Of a DNA stretch of 21,790 bases, positions 14,144 to 19,906 are shown in pieces. Position 1 is the first letter of the stretch; each line of letters begins with the position of its first letter. The stretch spans positions 1 to 21,790 of IMG/VR virus record IMGVR_UViG_3300047462_000728. The stretch is one strand, 5' to 3'. The DNA comes from a virus. Below the pieces are notes generated by a model. That model made no database searches and was not told where the DNA came from. It saw only the letters and a list, made by a program, of their open reading frames with translations. Both the position numbers and the translations under genes were made by a program.

Positions 14144-14542
14144 CTAGGCCACGCCGCCCGATGCGACTCCCGTGACGACCGGCGTCGGAGCCCTTTGTGC
14201 GAAGGCGGCCAGTTGCGCCTTGGCGCTCGCGGCCAGCCTGTTCAGGGCCGCCGCGCCCTTCACCACCGCATAGTCGATGGCGGCGTTGCCGGCGGCCACC
14301 GCCTCGGGGGCGAGGACCTGGCCGGCCACGGGGATGGCGCCCACCGCGTCGGTGATCACCGCGTCCATGGCGGTCTGGATCGCCGTCTCCAGGGCCGTTT
14401 CGGCGCTGGCCGAGATCGGCGCGGCGGGCAGGGTGGCGGCGGCCTGTCCGGCCAGGGCCTTGAGCTCCGCATCCGCGCTGGCGGCCGCCTTGGCCACCAG
14501 GGCCTTGATGGGATCGCCGATATATTCCGAGAACCAGGACAT
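14144..14542 (-). CDS. Ala-rich phage protein in lysis region, function unknown
   Basis: A 132-residue protein starting MSWFSEYIGDPIKALVAKAA. It is about one third alanine, mostly helical by appearance, with a weakly hydrophobic centre (DAVGAIPVAGQVLAPEAVAA) but no strong membrane helix. ATG 14542 has AAGGAAA about 8 nt upstream, and the gene begins 24 nt after the holin-like stop. Its composition resembles the C-terminal half of the holin-like protein just upstream (AAILPLVEKAVDAQIKARAG), so the two might be distant relatives or act together. I do not recognise a family; a lysis accessory or virion role is possible. Confidence 0.6.
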   Translation of the reverse strand: MSWFSEYIGDPIKALVAKAAASADAELKALAGQAAATLPAAPISASAETALETAIQTAMDAVITDAVGAIPVAGQVLAPEAVAAGNAAIDYAVVKGAAALNRLAASAKAQLAAFAQRAPTPVVTGVASGGVA

Positions 14543-14566
14543 GAGGGTTTCCTTGTGTGAGGGGTT

Positions 14567-14989
14567 TCAGATGCGAAGGTGGCTGACGACTTGGCCCGCC
14601 GCGTCCTTGATCGCGGCGTTGGCGGCCATATCGACCGGCCCGGCGAGAACGCCGGCGCGGGCCTTGATCTGGGCGTCGACGGCTTTCTCCACGAGGGGGA
14701 GAATAGCGGCCTCCAGGGCCGTCACATCGCCGTTCCAGGCCTGCCCTTGGGCCCCCTTGCGCACCGTGCCGAGGAGGGACGCGAGCGCGCCGGTTCGGGA
14801 CGGATGGGCCGCCACATAGGACCAGACCGCCGAACCGAGGGCGATGAGGCCCCCCACGATGGCCTGCCACTGGCTGGCCGTGGCGAGGCCATGCGCCAGG
14901 GGGATCGCGCCCGCCGCCATGAGCGCCGAGCGGGCGAGGTCCAGCGTCGCGGTCTGGATGGGGGTTGGCGACGGGGGCGTATCTGTCAT
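14567..14989 (-). CDS. Holin-like membrane protein (separately started 3' part of the fused frame)
   Basis: A 140-residue protein from ATG 14989 (MTDTPPSPTPIQTATLDLAR), which has its own GGAG 8 nt upstream. One clear membrane segment is WQAIVGGLIALGSAVWSYVA (about 47-66); the stretch LMAAGAIPLAHGLATASQ before it may be a second hydrophobic helix. This matches the plan of small alphaproteobacterial phage holins (Pam3-gp28-like: hydrophobic helix, G-W/L-I-T region, second helix ending in W-S). A helical Ala/Lys-rich C-terminal domain follows. The same codons also form the C-terminal 140 residues of the endolysin frame, so two products, free holin and endolysin-holin fusion, are possible. Confidence 0.6.
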   Translation of the reverse strand: MTDTPPSPTPIQTATLDLARSALMAAGAIPLAHGLATASQWQAIVGGLIALGSAVWSYVAAHPSRTGALASLLGTVRKGAQGQAWNGDVTALEAAILPLVEKAVDAQIKARAGVLAGPVDMAANAAIKDAAGQVVSHLRI

Positions 14990-15667
14990 TGAAATCTCCG
15001 AACTCTCAAAACCTTCATCCCGCACGCAGCGCGGCGGAGATGCGGGACCTAGGGCCTGCCCCGGACTTGATCCGGGGGGACGGGATGCGGCGGCGGGGTT
15101 CGCGGTTGCGAGGTGCGTACTGATCCCCTGGGTCCCGGCTCGCGCTGCGCTTGGCCGGGATGACGGCGCGGGGGCGGGGAAGGGCCTGCCCTCCGACCTG
15201 TCGGCCGGAGCCTGAAGGGCGAAGGGCGAAGCTTTGGCGAAGGAAGCGCGTGTCCCGTTGCGGATCATGAAGGCCAGGCGCTCGGCCCGGTCGCCGACCT
15301 GTTCGGCCCATTCGCTGAGCAGCATGTGCGCGCTGGCGGTGCGCCAGTCATGGGCCTCAAGGGCCTCCAGCATGTGGTGGAAGCCCCGCAAGCCGCCCAC
15401 GCCGATGTTGAAGGCCATGTTGGCGAGGGCGTCCTGGCGGACATCATCCAGGCCCCGCCACCAGGCGAGCTCCCGGTCCAGCCGCGTCAGAACCGTCTCC
15501 ACATCGGCCTGAAGCTGGATCCGGGCGGCCTCCACCGTCCAGACCGCGCCCTCCACGGCCGGGGTGTGGCCATAGCCGATGGTCCAATTCCCCAGCGTGT
15601 CCCGGTACGCCTTAAGGCACAGCCCCTCGTCGCGCTTGAGATCGTCAATCAAGAGCGGCGTGGTCAT
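14567..15667 (-). CDS. GH24 endolysin, open frame continuing through repeats into holin-like domain
   Basis: The 366-codon frame starts at ATG 15667 (TGATG overlap with the upstream gene). Residues 1 to about 140 are a GH24 (T4-lysozyme-type) muramidase: E14 in KRDEG, D23 in YRDTLG and T29 in WTIGYGHT show the E-x8-D-x5-T spacing of the catalytic triad, and NMAFNIGVGGLRGFHHMLEA is typical of the family. It would cut the peptidoglycan glycan chain; no signal sequence is seen, so it needs the holin. From about residue 142 to 226 the translation is Ala/Pro/Ser-rich and comes from repeat DNA (15015-15246). Residues 227-366 are the holin-like protein. The repeats appear to have removed the normal stop and joined two genes. 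Confidence 0.8.
   Translation of the reverse strand: MTTPLLIDDLKRDEGLCLKAYRDTLGNWTIGYGHTPAVEGAVWTVEAARIQLQADVETVLTRLDRELAWWRGLDDVRQDALANMAFNIGVGGLRGFHHMLEALEAHDWRTASAHMLLSEWAEQVGDRAERLAFMIRNGTRASFAKASPFALQAPADRSEGRPFPAPAPSSRPSAARAGTQGISTHLATANPAAASRPPGSSPGQALGPASPPRCVRDEGFESSEISMTDTPPSPTPIQTATLDLARSALMAAGAIPLAHGLATASQWQAIVGGLIALGSAVWSYVAAHPSRTGALASLLGTVRKGAQGQAWNGDVTALEAAILPLVEKAVDAQIKARAGVLAGPVDMAANAAIKDAAGQVVSHLRI
15015..15163. repeat. REP-like palindromic element inside endolysin frame
   Basis: It starts tcatcccgcacgcagcg and ends gcgcttggccgggatga; the ends pair (TCATCCCG with CGGGATGA). It contains a second hairpin (CCCCGGA, loop cttga, TCCGGGG) and the ccctgggtcccg signature shared with 19405-19470, 19841-19896 and, less exactly, 18577-18682. 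It lies in the coding frame between endolysin and holin with no stop codon. Confidence 0.85.
15183..15246. repeat. Dispersed repeat, family D, copy 2
   Basis: It begins ggcctgccctccgacctgtc and includes gcgaagctttggcgaagg. It aligns by eye with 4674-4736. It sits next to the REP-like element and marks the point where the lysozyme domain ends (about residue 141). Confidence 0.5.
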
Positions 15668-15909
15668 CAGCGCTTCTCCCGATCCACCTGGTCGGCCAGA
15701 ACGGAGATCACCTTGTCCTGACTGCTCTCCAGACGGCTGACCCGCGCCTCAAGGCCCGGCAGGGCATCCTTCAGGCCATGGATGTCATCGCGCATCCCGA
15801 TGAGCTGCGAACTGGTCCAGCCCAGCAGGGCCACCACCACCAGGGCGAGCCCGGTGGTGATGGCCTGAAGCCAGTGCTGACCGACGCGGCGGATATCCTC
15901 GACGGTCAC
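15667..15909 (-). CDS. Small membrane-anchored coiled-coil protein in lysis cassette
   Basis: An 80-residue protein beginning at GTG 15909, with an AAGGG-like site upstream. Residues about 14-36 form one membrane helix (LQAITTGLALVVVALLGWTS). The rest is a probable coiled coil (MRDDIHGLKDALPGLEARVS RLESSQDK region). It overlaps the endolysin start by 1 nt (TGATG). The topology (N-terminal anchor, helical periplasmic or cytoplasmic tail) suits a spanin-like or holin-regulating protein. No lipoprotein partner for a spanin is seen. The family was not recognised, and the call rests on topology and place. Confidence 0.6.
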   Translation of the reverse strand: MTVEDIRRVGQHWLQAITTGLALVVVALLGWTSSQLIGMRDDIHGLKDALPGLEARVSRLESSQDKVISVLADQVDREKR

Positions 15910-15920
15910 GGACCCGGCCC

Positions 15921-16391
15921 TTAGGGGTTCGAGCCGGCGACATCCTCGACGTAATATTCCACGTCGAGTTCGAGGGTCCCGGCCACCGGCGTGGCCGCCG
16001 CCGTATGGACGGTGATGATCACCTCCTGATCGGCGCCGCTGGTGTTGGCGTAGAGATAGCCGGCGGCGGTGTTGGTGGTGTCCACGCTGGCGCCCGAGGT
16101 CCGGCCCACCGTGGTGACGGCGGCCTTGAAGAGCTGCGGGGTTCCCACCACGCCGACGTCGAGGGCGAGGGTCGGCGTTCCATTGCTATCCAGCTGGCTC
16201 GCGGCCTTCAGGACCACATTGGTGACGACGGCGCCCCGGGGGATATAGCCCACGGCGATCGTGTCGTTCGCCGCCCAGGTGGAAATGCTCCCCGAGATGG
16301 CGTGCAGCGAGGTGTGCATCCGGCTGAGCCCATGGCCCGAGGAGGCGCCCACCTTGGAGTTGAACAAAGCGGTCGTATAGGCGGTCGACAT
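15921..16391 (-). CDS. Probable capsid decoration/head-associated protein
   Basis: A 156-residue protein. A Ser/Gly-rich N-terminus (MSTAYTTALFNSKVGASSGH) is followed by a beta-rich body, e.g. TIAVGYIPRGAVVTNVVLKA, TLALDVGVVGTP, EVIITVHTAAATPVAGTLEL and DVEYYVEDVAG. The IPRGAVVTN...L...T...DVG motif is common in small proteins encoded directly after phage major capsid genes, which usually decorate or stabilise the head. ATG 16391 has AAAGGAG about 8 nt upstream. Repeat R3 separates it from the coat gene. Decoration is inferred from position and strand content; it has no enzyme motif. Confidence 0.6.
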   Translation of the reverse strand: MSTAYTTALFNSKVGASSGHGLSRMHTSLHAISGSISTWAANDTIAVGYIPRGAVVTNVVLKAASQLDSNGTPTLALDVGVVGTPQLFKAAVTTVGRTSGASVDTTNTAAGYLYANTSGADQEVIITVHTAAATPVAGTLELDVEYYVEDVAGSNP

Positions 16392-16444
16392 GGCGATCCG
16401 CTCCTTTCAGATTTGAGGGATGGGGAAGGGGAAGAAAGGCGTGA

Positions 16445-16593
16445 CCACAGATGACACCGATGGGCACAGATGGTTCGTGGAGGCTCCGACGTCGGAGCTC
16501 ACCGGCCGAAGGCCATCAATGCCTGCGGCGCTTTAGGCTTGTAAGGCGGCGGCGCTCCTACCCCTCATCTGTGCCCATCGGTGTCATCTGTGG
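16445..16593. repeat. 149-bp hairpin repeat R3 (inverted orientation)
   Basis: The 28-bp ends (16445-16472 and 16566-16593) are identical to those of R1 and R2. The core is the reverse complement of the R1 core with a few changes (ggccgaaggcc; ctccgacgtcggag), so it is the same element in the opposite orientation. It begins 13 nt after the coat gene stop codon. Confidence 0.93.
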
Positions 16594-16606
16594 TTTCAAA
16601 AAACCT

Positions 16607-17746
16607 TTACGAGTCAGCCGAGGCTGCGGCGAACATCGTGACCATGCCGTTCTGGACGCCGTTGAAGTTGATCTTCTTGACGCCCAGCAGCTCCTCGATG
16701 GCGACGCCGGGGCGGAAGCCGTAGTCCTTGATCATGTCGGTGCGCGGGGTCGGCTCCTGACCCCAGGCGACGCCGACAGCCCCGCCGCCGCAGAGGAACA
16801 TCGGGCGCACATCGCCGGATGATCCGCCCACGCCGTTGAAGGCCGTCCCGCCATTGGGATTGGAGATATTGCCGCAATAGGTGTCGATCTCGGGGATTTC
16901 CCGGATGATCACCCCATCCCAGAGCAGGTCCCCGTCCTGGAAGATCGGGTTCTTCTCCATCCCCATGCCTTCGCGGGCCCGGGCGTTGGAATTGGCGCCC
17001 ACGATGTTGGTATCCAGCTTCAGATCGCGGAAGGTGCGCGAGCCGCTGAACAGCACATAATATTCCCGCCCGTCCCCGTCCTCGACCCGATAGGGCCGGA
17101 TATGCGGGTCCGCCTGCTTGGCGATGCGCTTGGCCTTGGAGACCATGGCCGCCGAGGCTGTCATGGAGGTGGTGATATTGGCCATGGCCGTGGCGAAGGT
17201 CGCCGAATAGTCGGAGATGTTGGAGCCGAACAGCACCCGGTCGGAATTGGCCGCGTTCCACGCATTCTGCTGCGCCGCCGTGGCCTGATCATAGAAGGCG
17301 ATCGTGCCATTGGCGTCCACCACCACCATGGCCAGGGCCTTGATGATGTCGTCGCGCAGCTTCTCCGATTCCCAGACCATCAGGGCGTCGCGGGCCGCAT
17401 CCCACAGATTGATCTCGGTGCGGAAGGTGGTGGATTTCGGCAGGCGGACGCCGTTCCTGCGCCAGTCAATGGTGATCGGGCAGTTATAGTTGACCAGCTC
17501 CTCTTCCGCCCCATCCAGCACCGTGGCGCCGGTGACGCCAGCGGCCTTCAGACGGGCGATGAAGGGGATGTTGATGGTGCGGAACGCCTCGTCCTCCCGC
17601 TGGAACTTGGTGAGGATGATGCCGCCCTTGTTGATGTCGGCGTTGGACATGTAGGGCATGAACCGCGAGGTGCGGACATACTCCTGGAAGTACTTGGTGA
17701 TCCAAACCTGACGCTCTAGCGCGGTGGAGAGAATGGTCTCGGCCAT
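16607..17746 (-). CDS. Major capsid protein (DUF4043/N4-gp56-like)
   Basis: A 379-residue protein. The N-terminal half includes VLDGAEEELVNYNCPITIDW then RRNGVRLPKSTTFRTEINLW, DAARDALMVWESEKLRDDII, the signature I associate with phage capsid proteins of the DUF4043 type (G-x-EE-x-L..., ID..R..v, AR..L..W). Later segments (YYVLFSGSRTFRDLK; NPIFQDGDLLWDGVIIREIP) match that family too. It would form the icosahedral shell. ATG 17746 has AAGGAG about 8 nt upstream. It lies right after the scaffold-like gene, as in P22. No protease gene is seen in the window, suggesting assembly without a maturation protease encoded nearby. Confidence 0.85.
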   Translation of the reverse strand: MAETILSTALERQVWITKYFQEYVRTSRFMPYMSNADINKGGIILTKFQREDEAFRTINIPFIARLKAAGVTGATVLDGAEEELVNYNCPITIDWRRNGVRLPKSTTFRTEINLWDAARDALMVWESEKLRDDIIKALAMVVVDANGTIAFYDQATAAQQNAWNAANSDRVLFGSNISDYSATFATAMANITTSMTASAAMVSKAKRIAKQADPHIRPYRVEDGDGREYYVLFSGSRTFRDLKLDTNIVGANSNARAREGMGMEKNPIFQDGDLLWDGVIIREIPEIDTYCGNISNPNGGTAFNGVGGSSGDVRPMFLCGGGAVGVAWGQEPTPRTDMIKDYGFRPGVAIEELLGVKKINFNGVQNGMVTMFAAASADS

Positions 17747-17802
17747 GGCCGGGGCTCCTTATCTAAGAGTGGCGCCCGGCCGCACGATGCGGCGAGGCGG
17801 TA

Positions 17803-18489
17803 TTATCGACGAATGGTCTGTGCAAAGGCCGCGCCGGGCCCGAGGGGCGTTTCGGCGACGGCGCCCGCGCCGCCCGCGTTCGGGGCGTTGGCGAGAGAGC
17901 GCGGCGGGGTCGGCGTGGGTTGGAGCGCGGGCGTCCCGCCCGCGTCTTTGGACGCACGCGAGGCCTTCCACGCCTTGTAGTCATCCAGATCGTCCGGGCT
18001 CACCTCGGCGAGCAGCATCTCGCGTTGGCGGGCCTGGCGAATGAACGCGTAGGGATTCTTCGACGCATAGACCTGTTGGTTGAAGTGCGGATCAGATCCA
18101 CACTTCGCCTCCCCCCACTCATGCAGCGCCTTGGCTTCCGCCTCGCCGTGCTGACTGACCATCAGCTCCCGCGAGACATCCATCCGAAGCGCCCACATCT
18201 GTTGGGCGGCGGTCGGCTCAGGCGCCGGGCCCTCTGTCTTCCGCTCGGCCTCGATATCGGCCAGGCGCTTCTCCAGAGCCTTGCGCTTATCCCGCTCGTC
18301 CAAAAGCGCGGCCACGGGAACGTGACCAGGTTCTGGTTGGGTGGGTGGCGGCGGCGTCACTGGGAGGGTGGGCGTCTCGCCCGCCTCTTTTGTCTCCGCC
18401 TCCGCCGGTTGCTCCGTGACCTGAGTTTCCTCTTCGGTCACGCCTTCAGGCTCCCCCTCGATGAGGGCGGCCAAATCGTCCTTATCCAT
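17803..18489 (-). CDS. Scaffolding-like protein with repeat-derived inserts
   Basis: A 228-residue protein. The N-terminus is very acidic (DLAALIEGEPEGVTEEETQV), followed by a Pro-rich linker, a charged helix (LLDERDKRKALEKRLADIEA, about 61-83), a central helical domain (MDVSRELMVSQHGEAEAKAL; NPYAFIRQARQREMLLAEVS) and a Gly/Ala/Pro-rich tail ending FAQTIRR. Acidic N-terminus, long helices and the position between portal and coat fit a scaffold that guides procapsid assembly and then exits. Two near-identical stretches, KEAGETPTL (residues 34-42) and KDAGGTPAL (181-189), are encoded by copies of a small palindrome. ATG 18489 has AGGAAA upstream. Confidence 0.7.
   Translation of the reverse strand: MDKDDLAALIEGEPEGVTEEETQVTEQPAEAETKEAGETPTLPVTPPPPTQPEPGHVPVAALLDERDKRKALEKRLADIEAERKTEGPAPEPTAAQQMWALRMDVSRELMVSQHGEAEAKALHEWGEAKCGSDPHFNQQVYASKNPYAFIRQARQREMLLAEVSPDDLDDYKAWKASRASKDAGGTPALQPTPTPPRSLANAPNAGGAGAVAETPLGPGAAFAQTIRR
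17921..17950. repeat. Short palindromic repeat in scaffold gene, copy 1
   Basis: Palindrome GCGGGCG-TC-CCGCCCGC with flanks tggagc and gtctttg. It encodes KDAGGTPAL in the scaffold frame. It is a host-type dispersed repeat, known in many environmental genomes as the source of 'DAGGTPAL' peptides. Confidence 0.7.
18361..18391. repeat. Short palindromic repeat in scaffold gene, copy 2
   Basis: gtgggcgtctcgcccgcctc is closely related to the copy at 17921-17950, in the same orientation and reading frame. It encodes KEAGETPTL near the N-terminus of the scaffold-like protein. Confidence 0.6.
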
Positions 18490-18576
18490 GTTCGTGGTTT
18501 CCTATTTCGCCCATGCGGTGGCGGCCCGTAACGCCCGTTACCCCCGGCGGCGGGGTGGTCCTGAAATCCCCCACCC

Positions 18577-18682
18577 CCGCTCATCCCCGCGAAAGCGGGG
18601 ACCCAGTGTTGTCCAGCGGAGATGCGGGCCCTGGGTCCTGGATCGCGCCTTCGCTTCGCTTCGGCTTGTCCAGGATGAGCGG
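18577..18682. repeat. REP-like palindromic element after doc-like gene
   Basis: The ends ccgctcatcc and ggatgagcgg pair perfectly (10 bp). Inside are ccccgcgaaagcgggg (hairpin) and a gggccctgggtcctgg signature related to the other REP-like copies. It lies 65 nt downstream of the toxin stop. The 18490-18747 gap otherwise holds only GC-rich sequence. Confidence 0.75.
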
Positions 18683-18747
18683 GTTAATGAGGAAACGCCC
18701 GTTAGCCCGAAGGCTGCCCGGCGGCGGCTTTATGGTTGTGCGGTCGC

Positions 18748-19143
18748 CTATCCCTCGCTCAGGGCGCCCCGAAGGCGATCCGCGAAGGTCTCCTGCGAAA
18801 GGCTACCATCGATCACCGCGACCATGTCGTCGGCCCATGCGAGGTCATCGCCGATACCCAGACGATACCCGTTGTCTTCAATGAAGATGCGCATGGCCGC
18901 GAAGCCCGTACGCTTGTTCCCCTGAAGAAACGGATGATTGGCGCAGATCGCGAACAGCAAAACCGTGGCCAGGGTGGCGATATCCTCGACCCCGTCATAA
19001 GCCCAGTGGCTGTAGGGGCGCGCGCAGGCGCTTTCCAACAGCTCGGGCCGGATCAGGCTGTGGGGCTCGCTCGTCCCCTCCAGAAGCGCCCGATTCAGCT
19101 CAACGACGATGTCCGGATCGAGCCAGTGAGGCTCACTCTGCAA
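18748..19143 (-). CDS. Fic/Doc-family death-on-curing toxin
   Basis: A 131-residue protein. The Fic/Doc motif HPFLQGNKRTG is at residues 70-80, within FAICANHPFLQGNKRTGFAA, and the N-terminus EPHWLDPDIVVELNRALL is typical of Doc proteins. Doc of phage P1 phosphorylates EF-Tu and stops translation. The classical motif is HxFx(D/N)(A/G)NKR; here Gln74 replaces the acidic or Asn residue, which could affect metal binding, though Gln variants exist. The frame starts at TTG 19143 without a ribosome-binding site and overlaps the upstream antitoxin-like gene by 11 nt, so it depends on coupled translation. It lies between portal and scaffold, same strand. Confidence 0.8.
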   Translation of the reverse strand: MQSEPHWLDPDIVVELNRALLEGTSEPHSLIRPELLESACARPYSHWAYDGVEDIATLATVLLFAICANHPFLQGNKRTGFAAMRIFIEDNGYRLGIGDDLAWADDMVAVIDGSLSQETFADRLRGALSEG

Positions 19144-19291
19144 GGCGCGCCAAAATCTTCGGGTAGGTCTTTTTCAGGTCCGCGACCCGCGCCTTGTAGT
19201 CCGTATCCCGCTTGGCGACAGGGCGCGCCTTTAGGACCGGTTTTGCGACCGTCGCCTGCGTTTTGGACCCTGCGTCATCGGGGGGAGACAT
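19133..19291 (-). CDS. Probable antitoxin of the Doc-like toxin
   Basis: A 52-residue protein, MSPPDDAGSKTQATVAKPVL followed by KARPVAKRDTDYKARVADLK and KTYPKILARLAE. ATG 19291 has GGAGG 6 nt upstream, a strong site compared with the toxin's TTG. The basic N-terminal half and the amphipathic C-terminal helix fit an antitoxin with a DNA-binding or disordered part and a toxin-binding helix. It is not recognisable as Phd by sequence. The order antitoxin-toxin with an 11-nt overlap is standard for phd-doc. The 113 bp between it and the REP-like copy at 19405 shows nothing clear, but should hold its promoter. Confidence 0.6.
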   Translation of the reverse strand: MSPPDDAGSKTQATVAKPVLKARPVAKRDTDYKARVADLKKTYPKILARLAE

Positions 19292-19404
19292 ATTGAACCT
19301 CCATCGGCACGGAATAGCGTCCCAATGACCTCAATATCGCGCCGAAGACTGCCGATTACAATTCGACTTCACGCCAGCGCCGGCGACGGGGTCGATTCCG
19401 AAAC

Positions 19405-19470
19405 ATCGCGTCCAGTCCCCTGGGTCCCGCATCTTCCCCTCGCTTTCGCGAGGGTCCGTGCGGGATGACG
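19405..19470. repeat. REP-like terminal repeat, left copy
   Basis: Contains the outer 32-bp arm, a central hairpin (cctcgctttcgcgagg, 19438-19453) and gtgcgggatgacgg. It is the inverted partner of 19841-19896, 12 nt longer because of the central hairpin. It lies 17 nt upstream of the GIY-YIG start. Confidence 0.85.
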
Positions 19471-19487
19471 GTTAAGGTTGGGGGGCT

Positions 19488-19817
19488 ATGGAGAAGGGTG
19501 GCTGCGTTTACATCCTGGCCAGCCGGCGAAACGGAACGCTCTATACCGGCGTGACGAGCGACCTCTTACGGCGCGTTTCTGAACACCGCCTGGGGCTCAC
19601 CCCTGGCTTCGCCACCCGTTATGGCGTCAAATATCTGGTCTGGTTCGAAGACCACGGCGACATCGAAGCCGCGATCACCCGCGAGAAGGTCATCAAACGC
19701 TGGCGCCGCGCCTGGAAGATCGCCCTCATCGAAGCCGCCAACCCCCAATGGCTCGACCTCTGGGACTCAATCAACGCGGTTCCCGAAGGCCCTCTTAGCT
19801 ATCTCCAACGCCCCTGA
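19488..19817 (+). CDS. Small GIY-YIG (URI-type) endonuclease
   Basis: A 109-residue protein. The GIY-YIG motif is read in GCVYILASRRNGTLYTGVTS (VYI ... YTGVT), followed by the conserved Arg in LLRRVSEH and the metal-binding Glu in AAITREKVIKRWRRAWK. The family nicks or cuts DNA through a Tyr/Glu active site; stand-alone ~100-residue members (YhbQ/UPF0213 type) are frequent in alphaproteobacteria, often in several copies. It reads opposite to all neighbours and is enclosed by inverted REP-like repeats, suggesting the nuclease acts on these ends. ATG 19488 is the start; upstream ggttgggggg is a weak ribosome-binding site. Function beyond nuclease fold is inferred. Confidence 0.85.
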   Translation: MEKGGCVYILASRRNGTLYTGVTSDLLRRVSEHRLGLTPGFATRYGVKYLVWFEDHGDIEAAITREKVIKRWRRAWKIALIEAANPQWLDLWDSINAVPEGPLSYLQRP

Positions 19818-19840
19818 ACCCCGGCACAAGCTCCCACCTC

Positions 19841-19896
19841 CCGTCATCCCGCACGAAGCGCAGCGAAGATGCGGGACCCAGGGGACTGGACGCGAT
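19841..19896. repeat. REP-like terminal repeat, right copy
   Basis: Reads ccgtcatcccgcacgaagcg ... ggggactggacgcgat. It is the inverse of the left copy, 24 nt after the GIY-YIG stop and 10 nt from the portal stop. Confidence 0.85.
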
Positions 19897-19906
19897 CTTG
19901 GCGGCT

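Larger units (their letters stand above)
19405..19896 (+). mobile_element. Candidate GIY-YIG palindromic mobile element
   Basis: A 492-bp unit bounded by a perfect 32-bp inverted repeat (19405-19436 and 19865-19896; outer end atcgcgtccagtcccctggg). A further 14-bp pair (gtgcgggatgacgg at 19457-19470; ccgtcatcccgcac at 19841-19854) lies inside. The only gene is the GIY-YIG protein. The right end lies 10 nt after the portal stop codon. The termini are REP-like and match copies elsewhere in the window. No target duplication can be assigned. That it moves as a unit is inference. Confidence 0.55.

Noticed and set aside
15667-15909. Rz-type inner-membrane spanin assignment.
   Set aside because: The topology is compatible, but no outer-membrane lipoprotein partner or Rz pattern is visible; left as unknown lysis-region protein.
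16607-17261. Second minus-strand frame within the coat gene.
   Set aside because: It is an out-of-frame Arg/His/Gln-rich shadow of the capsid gene.
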